From: Rhodoluna limnophila
GTDB taxonomy: Bacteria; Actinomycetota; Actinomycetes; Actinomycetales; Microbacteriaceae
Direction of reading: 5' to 3'
NCBI RefSeq assembly: GCF_005845365.1
Contig: NZ_CP040509.1
Span: 806,001 to 870,000, forward strand
Length of the DNA stretch: 64,000 bases
Shown here: positions 58,485 through 64,000 of the stretch, in pieces
How the letters are laid out: every line of letters begins with the position of its first letter
Numbering within the stretch: position 1 is the stretch's first letter
Position numbers and translations under genes: made by a program
Notes under the pieces: model-generated
Database searches by the model: none
What the model was told of the DNA's origin: nothing
The model's input: only the letters and a program-made list of their open reading frames with translations

Positions 58485-59591
58485 TTGTCAGGCGAAGAGA
58501 CCAGTTTCCCAGTAGTCGTTCGAGGCTACGATCGTGGGTTGGTTGACGACGCCCTAAAGGACCTTCGCCGAGATCTGATGCAGCTTTCAGCGCAAAATGC
58601 ACAGCTTGCCCAGGAGCTAAAAGAAGCCGCCACCAAGCGGGACCAGGCGCTGATGGAGCTTGCCGAAGCGGGCGATCCTTCGTACACCGGCGTTGGAGCA
58701 CGTGCTGCCCTAATTCTGAGCACCGCCGAAGATCAGGCTCGGTTCTTGTTGGCCGAATCAAACAACGTCATTTCCAAGCAGCGCAAAGAACTAGAGGCTG
58801 AGGTATCAGCTCTCCACGGAGAAGCCAAGGGCTACTACGACTCGTTGGTTGCAGAGGCCCAGCGCCGCGCAGATCGCATCTCTGCAGCTGCCCGCGCTGA
58901 CTACGACGAAATCATCAACCAGGCCAAGAATGATGCGGCTCGGGTTATGGATGAGGCCATTCGCGAAGCCGGAGCGACTCGCGGATCGGTAGCTACCGAG
59001 GCAGCCAAGATGCGCGCTGCGGCAAAGCGCGAGGTCGAGACGCTGAAGTCAAAGGTTGAGCGCGACCTTGCTGAACGAAAGTTACTTGCCTTCCGCGAGA
59101 ATACGCGCGACCTAGACCTCGATTACGCGCAGACTTTGGTAACCGAACAAGCCCGTATCGACCTGGAGCTAGAACTTACTGCCCGCCGCGCAGAGGCAGA
59201 GGCCGAGTACCTGCGTAAGCACCAAGAGGCCGTGGCAACCACTCAAAAGTACTTGGATGACGCCAATGCCCAATTGGCTCTTGCACTAGCCCGAGCCAGT
59301 GCTGCCCGTCTAGAGGCAGAAACTCTCGAAGCTGCAGCAATCTCAATCAACCAGCAGAACACTGAGGCTGCTCGCAAAAAGGCTGACGCAATCATGGCGG
59401 CGGCCGAGGCAGAGGCTCGCAAATCAGTAGCCGAGGCACAGGCAGAGATTGACCGCCGAATTGCCCAGTCGAAGGTAATCCTAGAAAGATTGCAGGCTGA
59501 ACGAGATTCGGTTGAGGTTTACTTCAAGAATCTTCGCAACTTGTTCAACGGAAAAGATCTGCTAAACCCTCCGCCACAAAGTTTTAGCTAA
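58485..59591 (+). CDS. DivIVA-domain coiled-coil protein
   Basis: A 368-residue protein. The start is TTG 58485, set by AGGAG seven bases ahead; an earlier in-frame GTG overlaps that site. The N-terminal FPVVVRGYDRGLVDDALKDL is the DivIVA membrane-binding motif, followed by nearly continuous heptad coiled coil from about 30 to 350, rich in Ala, Glu, Arg and Lys. A short non-coiled tail (LFNGKDLLNPPPQSFS) ends it. It is distinct from the cell-pole organiser Wag31, usually encoded near ftsZ. A role as a scaffold or cytoskeletal filament (FilP/Scy-like) is inference. It is divergent from the membrane protein gene and followed 17 bases later by a transporter gene. Confidence 0.82.
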   Translation: MSGEETSFPVVVRGYDRGLVDDALKDLRRDLMQLSAQNAQLAQELKEAATKRDQALMELAEAGDPSYTGVGARAALILSTAEDQARFLLAESNNVISKQRKELEAEVSALHGEAKGYYDSLVAEAQRRADRISAAARADYDEIINQAKNDAARVMDEAIREAGATRGSVATEAAKMRAAAKREVETLKSKVERDLAERKLLAFRENTRDLDLDYAQTLVTEQARIDLELELTARRAEAEAEYLRKHQEAVATTQKYLDDANAQLALALARASAARLEAETLEAAAISINQQNTEAARKKADAIMAAAEAEARKSVAEAQAEIDRRIAQSKVILERLQAERDSVEVYFKNLRNLFNGKDLLNPPPQSFS

Positions 59592-59608
59592 GCGATAGGT
59601 TTAGAGGC

Positions 59609-60661
59609 ATGCAGCAGCACATCAAGATTTCTAATGCCTTCCAGATTGGCCTATTGGGTGGCCTTGGTGTTCTAACTGCCCTGATCATCGGTGGAGCCAT
59701 CACCACCATTGCCAACATCATCGCTTACGTGGCCGCCGCGATCTTTATTGCCCTCGGTTTTGAACCACTGGTAAACAAGTTGATGAGCTGGGGACTAAAA
59801 CGTCGTTATGCGATTCTGGCCGTGGCACTCACAATTCTTGCCCTGTTAGCCGCCTTGTTCAGCCTGGTCTTGCCAACGCTCGCCACCGAGACTGCGCATT
59901 TTATTGAGACCGCTCCGGGAGTTTTGGCTAGTGTCAGCGATCTGCCTTTCATCACAGCGATTGATGAGCGTCTGGGCGGCGCGATTAGCGATGCCCTCAA
60001 CTCAACCGGAGCCTATCTGGGTGACTCAGCAAACTGGCCGACCATGCTCGGTGGCGTGGTTCAGGTTGGCATTTCAATTTTCAATGGTGCTTTCGGGGCC
60101 ATCATCATCATTATTTTGAGCCTGTACTTTATGGCATCGATGAACACCTTCAAGCGCTGGGTTTACTCACTTGTGGCAGCTAGCAAGCGCGAACGTTTTG
60201 TTGACTTGTCAGAGCAAATCTCGACCTCGGTAGGCCGCTATGTAATGGGTCAGGCCAGCATCGCAGCAATTGCCGGTGTGACCAGCTTCATCTTTATGAG
60301 CATCGCCGGTGTTCCATTCGCACTGGTCCTTGCGATGATCGCATTCCTGCTTGGTCTGGTCCCGCTAGTCGGAACCATCAGCGCCGCCGTTCTGGTGACG
60401 CTGGTAGCACTCAGTGTCTCGCCGACCGTGGCTCTAATTTCGGGTATTTACTACATCATCTACATGCAGGTTGAGGCCTACATCATCAGCCCAAAAATCA
60501 TGAGCCGCGCAGTTTCTGTACCGGGTGCTGTTGTTGTGGTTGCCGCACTTGCCGGCGGTGCACTGATGGGTGTGCTTGGTGCTCTGGTTTCGATCCCGGT
60601 GGCGGCCTCAATCATGCTGATTCTGCGCCAGGTTTACACCCCGTATCAAGAAGCGCGCTAA
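59609..60661 (+). CDS. AI-2E-family (PerM/YdiK-like) membrane transporter
   Basis: A 350-residue protein with about eight membrane helices. Paired helices lie at 13-55, one at 68-90, an outside segment to about 150, then helices from 155 on. Family signatures are AGVTSFIFMSIAGVPFALVLA (in part), FLLGLVPLVGTISA and QVEAYIISPKIMSRAVSVPG. The family contains exporters for varied solutes, including a Na+/H+ antiporter; AI-2 export is only one proposed role. A TAGGTT element seven bases ahead of the ATG suggests a near-leaderless transcript. The TAA overlaps the TAG of the convergent hydrolase (CTAA). Confidence 0.85.
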   Translation: MQQHIKISNAFQIGLLGGLGVLTALIIGGAITTIANIIAYVAAAIFIALGFEPLVNKLMSWGLKRRYAILAVALTILALLAALFSLVLPTLATETAHFIETAPGVLASVSDLPFITAIDERLGGAISDALNSTGAYLGDSANWPTMLGGVVQVGISIFNGAFGAIIIIILSLYFMASMNTFKRWVYSLVAASKRERFVDLSEQISTSVGRYVMGQASIAAIAGVTSFIFMSIAGVPFALVLAMIAFLLGLVPLVGTISAAVLVTLVALSVSPTVALISGIYYIIYMQVEAYIISPKIMSRAVSVPGAVVVVAALAGGALMGVLGALVSIPVAASIMLILRQVYTPYQEAR

Positions 60662-61389
60662 AGAACCTCGGGCTGCCAGGATTCAGGCAGCGGGTAACGT
60701 TCCGGTTGTACTGCGCGAACAATCTCGTTTAAGACTCGCTTGGTAGCGTTCTCTCCGACCCAAAGGTGCTTTGCTCCGTCAACACCGATTAGCTCGGCGT
60801 GGGCAACGCTCGCAAAGCGCTCAGCCGCCTCTGCTGGCTGCAGGTAGTCGTCAAACTCAGGTACCAAAATCACCAATTGTTTTTCGCTGCCGCCCCAGCG
60901 CGCAACCTCAACATCGGTGGCTCGGTGCAGCGGAGGAGAAAGCAAAATGGCGCCAACAACTTCGTGAAATATGCCATATTTCAAGGCTAATTCGGTACCA
61001 AAAGACCAGCCGACCAGCCAAATGTTTGGCAAACCGCGCTCCTTTGCAAAGGCCACCGCTGCCGCAACATCGTGCTGCTCAGTTACGCCCTCACCAAACG
61101 CGCCCTCGCTGGTTCCGCGAGGCGAAGCAGTGCCACGGGTATTGAATCGCAAAACAGCGATGTCGGCCAATTCTGGGAGGCGATTGGCAGCTTTCTTGAG
61201 AATGTGGCTATCCATGAAGCCACCGTGGGTTGGCAGCGGGTGGAGAGTAACCAGGGTGGCTTTTGGCGCCCGACCAGCCGGAAGCGACAGTTCTCCGACC
61301 AGTGTCAACCCGTCTGTAGTTCGGAGGGTAATTTCTTCACGAACTGAAGGCAGTTCGACACCAGAGCGAATCTCGATCGGATAATTCAT
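60658..61389 (-). CDS. Alpha/beta hydrolase
   Basis: A 243-residue serine hydrolase. LVTLHPLPTHGGFMDSH forms the oxyanion region, the nucleophile Ser is in VGWSFGTELAL, the acid is probably Asp in VPEFDDYLQPAEA, and His is in GAKHLWVGE. It resembles the small dienelactone-hydrolase/YsgA-like group of cytoplasmic hydrolases; substrate unknown. The ATG overlaps the stop of the zinc-motif gene (ATGA), so it is translated as the last gene of the minus-strand run starting at cdsA or at the transglycosylase. Confidence 0.85.
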   Translation of the reverse strand: MNYPIEIRSGVELPSVREEITLRTTDGLTLVGELSLPAGRAPKATLVTLHPLPTHGGFMDSHILKKAANRLPELADIAVLRFNTRGTASPRGTSEGAFGEGVTEQHDVAAAVAFAKERGLPNIWLVGWSFGTELALKYGIFHEVVGAILLSPPLHRATDVEVARWGGSEKQLVILVPEFDDYLQPAEAAERFASVAHAELIGVDGAKHLWVGENATKRVLNEIVRAVQPERYPLPESWQPEVL

Positions 61390-61682
61390 AGCAACGGCCC
61401 CTGAAATTGCTTCCAGCAGGCATTGTGAAAGTGTCGCCGGGTGTCTACTCCCCTGACGCTATCCCAAGCCACAATGTGACTCAAGCCTTTATTGATTTGC
61501 AAATTGCAGTTGGGGCAAGTCCATGACTTTCCATCATCAGCATTCGCACCAACGCTGGTTTGAGTGGTGTATTCTACGCCACGCTTTACCTCGACATTAC
61601 GAATGCCATACCGCGACGCGCTGAATTCCAATTCTTCGTGAACCTCAGGCTTTGCCCTTCGTGACCGGTTTGAACGCGGCAC
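61386..61682 (-). CDS. Small zinc-motif protein of unknown function (HNH-like spacing)
   Basis: A 98-residue protein when started at GTG 61682, which overlaps the transglycosylase TAG (TAGTG); TTG 61691 is an alternative. The N-terminus is basic (MPRSNRSRRAKPEVHEE). The second half has CPNCN, then GLSHIVAWD, then RRHFHNACW: a C-x2-C plus His/Cys set that could bind zinc, with spacing reminiscent of HNH-type or treble-clef folds. No catalytic assignment. It is encoded between a secreted lysozyme-like protein and a hydrolase with overlapping codons on both sides, and it lacks a signal peptide. Conserved in related actinobacteria as far as I recall. Confidence 0.6.
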   Translation of the reverse strand: MPRSNRSRRAKPEVHEELEFSASRYGIRNVEVKRGVEYTTQTSVGANADDGKSWTCPNCNLQINKGLSHIVAWDSVRGVDTRRHFHNACWKQFQGPLL

Positions 61683-62347
61683 TAGTACCAACCAATTTTG
61701 TCAGAGTGAGCCAGAGCTCCACACGGAGAACCATAACGACCCTTGATGTACTTCACGCCCCATCGAATTTGAGTCTCGTGGTTGGTTTTCCAGTCAGGGC
61801 CCTCAGATGCCATCTTGGTGCCCGGTAGGGACTGAGGAATACCGTAGGCGCCCGAAGATTTGTTTAGGGCGTTCACACGCCAGTTTGACTCGCGCTCCCA
61901 AAGTTTGACGAGGCAGGAGTACTGGTCCGCGCCAAAGTTCATCGATGTTAACAGCTCGAGAGCATAAGCCTTGGCCGTACCTGGGTCCGGAACCGCAGCC
62001 GTTTCTACGAATAGCGCAGCTGCATCGCTGCCGGTGACGATATTGAAACCACCGCGGGCAAACGAAATCTTTTGGGTGCTTGCGTAACCGTAAGTCTCTT
62101 CAGGAGCAGCTTCATCGATGTCAAAAATTTGAATCGTGCTGGCACTGGCCATGGTGCCTGAATAAGGGTCAACGATGGTGACCAGGATGAAGCCTGCTGA
62201 GAAGAGGAACCCCCACAGCGGCTGAAAAGCCCGCTTCTTGAGCCTCGGAAACCTAGGGCGCTTGAACGGGGTCTTCTCTAGAGCCTGATCAATCTTGGTG
62301 CCCAATCGGTGCGACAGTTCTGGCCTATCAGCCTCGTGTCTACCCAT
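61682..62347 (-). CDS. Secreted lytic transglycosylase-like (lysozyme-fold) protein
   Basis: A 221-residue protein with a 40-residue basic cytoplasmic N-terminus (KTPFKRPRFPRLKKRAF), a single helix at about 44-60 and an outside part. From about 140 the sequence YSCLVKLWERESNWRVNALNKSSGAYGIPQSLPGTKM (in part) is the transglycosylase SLT/APF-C fold, with the catalytic Glu in WERESNW and the GAYGIPQ turn. The end NHETQIRWGVKYIKGRYGSPCGALAHS (in part) is typical of Microbacteriaceae cell-wall hydrolases of this type. GGAGGTGA is a strong ribosome binding site. A role in cell-wall remodelling is inferred. Two outer cysteines may pair. Confidence 0.85.
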   Translation of the reverse strand: MGRHEADRPELSHRLGTKIDQALEKTPFKRPRFPRLKKRAFQPLWGFLFSAGFILVTIVDPYSGTMASASTIQIFDIDEAAPEETYGYASTQKISFARGGFNIVTGSDAAALFVETAAVPDPGTAKAYALELLTSMNFGADQYSCLVKLWERESNWRVNALNKSSGAYGIPQSLPGTKMASEGPDWKTNHETQIRWGVKYIKGRYGSPCGALAHSDKIGWY

Positions 62348-62419
62348 TGTTCACCTCCGCGTGCTAGTTACTCGCAATGTTTCAGTCTACCTTCGAGCCT
62401 GTTTTATTACCAGAATCTG

Positions 62420-63088
62420 TTAACCAGGTAAACGCTGTGTTGGGCACTTCGACAGCACAGATACCATGGCAGTTTTCTCTGCCGAGGTTACCCAAAGTGC
62501 GTATTTGCGCTTAACTGCGATCTGCCTGGCAACGTAGGCGCAACGATAACTCTTATTGGGCGGCAGCCAACTTGCGGCATCGGAATCACCCTTCTGGCTA
62601 TTGGTTGGCCCATCCACCGCCAGCAAATTTAGCGGGTCGTTATAAAAGGCATACCTGCGTGCGTAAGTAAGCTTCTGAGCGCCCTTTTGCCAGGCATCAC
62701 TGACGGCCACCACGTGGTCGATTTGAACTTTGATTGAGGTCGATTGACCTCGCACAAAATTTATCGTCTTGGCTGTGTAAGGGTCACGAAGAATGCCGGT
62801 TTCGACGATGCAGCTGTAACCTCTACGCATAACTTCACTGCTCAGATCACGCTTGAGAATGTAATTTCTGAGATCGCAGCTGCCGATGTCACCCCAGCCA
62901 TCCGAGAATTTCTCGCGAGAGTAGCCAGTCTTGGCGGCACGCCCCTTGACGCTTAGCTCTTGCAGTGCAGTTTTAGCCAAAGGGTTCAGAGCCGCCGCTG
63001 GTGCTGCTGAGCCGGCCGCCACAAACCCCGATGCGATCAGAGTGCCACCAACTAAACCGGCAAGTAGGGCTCTAGCGGTTCTTTTCAA
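62420..63088 (-). CDS. Secreted HNH (DUF1524-type) endonuclease
   Basis: A 222-residue protein starting at TTG 63088, chosen because GAGGTG lies eight bases ahead and because this start gives a clean signal peptide (MKRTARALLAGLVGG to about residue 36, APAAALN). The mature part contains VQIDHVVAVSDAWQKGAQ and NDPLNLLAVDGPTNSQKGDSD, the His-Asn-His core of the DUF1524/GmrSD C-terminal fold, and four cysteines that may form disulfides outside the cell. These exported nucleases are common in actinobacteria and probably digest external DNA for nutrients. The start overlaps the preceding DivIVA-repeat gene by 17 bases. Confidence 0.85.
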   Translation of the reverse strand: MKRTARALLAGLVGGTLIASGFVAAGSAAPAAALNPLAKTALQELSVKGRAAKTGYSREKFSDGWGDIGSCDLRNYILKRDLSSEVMRRGYSCIVETGILRDPYTAKTINFVRGQSTSIKVQIDHVVAVSDAWQKGAQKLTYARRYAFYNDPLNLLAVDGPTNSQKGDSDAASWLPPNKSYRCAYVARQIAVKRKYALWVTSAEKTAMVSVLSKCPTQRLPG

Positions 63089-63623
63089 TCTGCAGCACCT
63101 CGACCACTCGATCGATGAAGGCATCAACCTGACTTTCGACATAACCGGCGCGGGACGCTTTGAAAATAGTGCGTCGAACAGCGGTGAGGTCGAGTGGTGT
63201 CTCTGAATCTAGGTGGCGGGCAACTGAATCGCAAAGTGCATCTACTTGCTTGCGGTTGTAACCGCGAAGCAAGAACGAAACCTTAGTAAATTTCTGATTC
63301 TTTGGTCGTTCAACCCGGCCGCGAAGAATTTCTTGGATACGGGCCAAGCGGTCTGCAACGGCATAGTCACCAGACTTGGCAATCTGGCGCTGAATTTCTC
63401 TAGATGCAAAAGTATCTTCTAGTCGATCTAGGGCAGAATCAACCGGACCGATGAGGTAGCCACCGCGAATCAAATCGAAGTGAGTATTGCGAATTAGATC
63501 AGATGTGACTTGATCGGCATCCGGGCTATTGAATTGCTCGCGAGCTTGGTCGATAAAAGCGTTTACCTGCTCGGGCACATAGCCAAGTTCTTTGGGCCCG
63601 GCGACTGGAAAAGAAAAACTCAT
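63072..63623 (-). CDS. Small protein with repeated DivIVA-type motifs
   Basis: A 183-residue protein without the long coiled coil of DivIVA. It contains four motifs of the form GY-x(3-4)-QVDAF-(I/L)-D: GYVPEQVNAFIDQ (14-26), GYLIGPVDSALDRL (about 55-68), GYNRKQVDALCDSV (about 121-134) and GYVESQVDAFIDRVV (about 160-174). These match the DivIVA-domain repeat families of actinobacteria. GGAAG precedes the ATG. It lies 12 bases downstream of cdsA. Function unknown; membrane curvature or pole association is only suggested by the motif. Confidence 0.75.
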   Translation of the reverse strand: MSFSFPVAGPKELGYVPEQVNAFIDQAREQFNSPDADQVTSDLIRNTHFDLIRGGYLIGPVDSALDRLEDTFASREIQRQIAKSGDYAVADRLARIQEILRGRVERPKNQKFTKVSFLLRGYNRKQVDALCDSVARHLDSETPLDLTAVRRTIFKASRAGYVESQVDAFIDRVVEVLQIEKNR

Positions 63624-63635
63624 TTTGCTTCCAAA

Positions 63636-64000
63636 CTAGAGGGCAGTTACCAGCTGCATGAAGAGGTAGGTAATTAGGGCAGAAGGCAGGATTGAATCCA
63701 AACGGTCCATGACGCCGCCATGCCCCGGGAGAATTGACGACATGTCTTTGACGCCTAGGTCGCGTTTGATTAGCGACTCGGCTAGATCGCCGAAGACTGC
63801 CGCGAGAAGCAGGGCCGCAGCAAATACGACACCAAGCCACCACGGTAGGCCGAGTGCAAAAATACTGAACAGGACTGCTGATACTGATCCGGCTGTAATT
63901 GAAGCGAGCAGGCCTTCCCAGGTTTTCTTTGGGCTTACCCCTGGGGCAAGTTTGTGTTTGCCAAATTTGCGACCAAACAGGTATCCGGCCGTATCGATCA
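63636..64000 (-). CDS. cdsA: Phosphatidate cytidylyltransferase (partial, 5' end off window)
   Basis: The minus strand from the window edge reads in frame into the CdsA C-terminus. GYLFGRKFGKHKLAPGVSPKKTWEG is followed by two membrane helices and the family signature SLIKRDLGVKDMSSILPGHGGVMDRLDS (shown in parts; key residues Lys, Asp, Gly-His-Gly-Gly and Asp-Arg-x-Asp), then a last helix ending in LVTAL and TAG. The enzyme makes CDP-diacylglycerol from phosphatidic acid and CTP in the membrane. About the last 121 codons are present. Confidence 0.93.
   Translation of the reverse strand, partial: IDTAGYLFGRKFGKHKLAPGVSPKKTWEGLLASITAGSVSAVLFSIFALGLPWWLGVVFAAALLLAAVFGDLAESLIKRDLGVKDMSSILPGHGGVMDRLDSILPSALITYLFMQLVTAL

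Overview
The window reads as ordinary chromosomal backbone of a small-genome actinobacterium, most likely Microbacteriaceae. Signs are the paired clpP1/clpP2 with clpX, the folC-DUF4233 pair, the gatCAB/ligA/mnmA/cysteine desulfurase run, glgE, several DivIVA-type proteins, trHbO and an AldR-type regulator beside ald. Base composition is moderate by eye (roughly half G+C), and spacers are very short. That fits the compact freshwater Luna lineage (Aquiluna/Rhodoluna-like) better than high-GC soil relatives. The genus is inference. I see no insertion sequence, prophage, integrase, CRISPR array, toxin-antitoxin pair or restriction system, and no gene-free stretch longer than about 230 bases.

Layout. 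0-7.4 kb: DUF4233-folC-ileS on the minus strand, divergent from valS; a shared terminator separates valS from clpX. 7.4-12.7 kb: clpP1-clpP2-clpX, a surface collagen-like protein, tig and tRNA-Pro, all minus. 12.7-15.4 kb: tRNA-Gly (plus), then a minus operon of an antiporter, rpiB and a Nei/Fpg glycosylase. 15.4-19.4 kb: pepN-mscS-glbO (plus, start codons abutting stops). 19.4-22.4 kb: a conserved unknown, tesB and a class III aminotransferase. 22.5-24.9 kb: ssb paralogue and ettA (minus), separated by 227 bases that can fold into a complex RNA. 25-32.3 kb: msrA with divergent aldo/keto reductase-thioredoxin, a membrane protein, a second and longer collagen-like protein, a small membrane protein, ald with divergent Lrp-type regulator, gpx, a second aldo/keto reductase and tRNA-Arg. 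32.4-37.2 kb: a UbiA prenyltransferase, CrtI-like oxidoreductase, DoxX-like protein, SDR and argG (carotenoid tailoring is the likeliest theme of the first two). 37.3-41.4 kb: an RND exporter, orn and tRNA-His. 41.4-49.2 kb: tRNA-linked and repair genes on the minus strand (cysteine desulfurase, mnmA, ligA, gatC, gatA, gatB). 49.3-55.7 kb: glycogen genes glgX-glgE-glgB. 55.8-64 kb: CnoX-like protein and a large membrane protein (minus); a DivIVA-type coiled coil and an AI-2E family transporter (plus); then a minus run from cdsA through a DivIVA-repeat protein, secreted HNH nuclease, lytic transglycosylase-like protein, zinc-motif protein and alpha/beta hydrolase.

Themes. Protein quality control (ClpXP1P2, trigger factor, CnoX, PepN), thiol/peroxide defence (MsrA, thioredoxin, Gpx), tRNA charging and modification (IleRS, ValRS, GatCAB, MnmA plus desulfurase) and alpha-glucan synthesis are represented. 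The most notable signals are regulatory. At least seven genes have a TANNNT-like or GATAAT -10 element exactly six bases before the start codon, indicating widespread leaderless transcription; one palindromic -10 appears to serve two divergent genes. Others are the ssb-ettA structured leader, two probable ATT start codons, and two unlike collagen-like surface proteins, one ending in a phage-fibre-like domain. I found no convincing multi-gene novel system.
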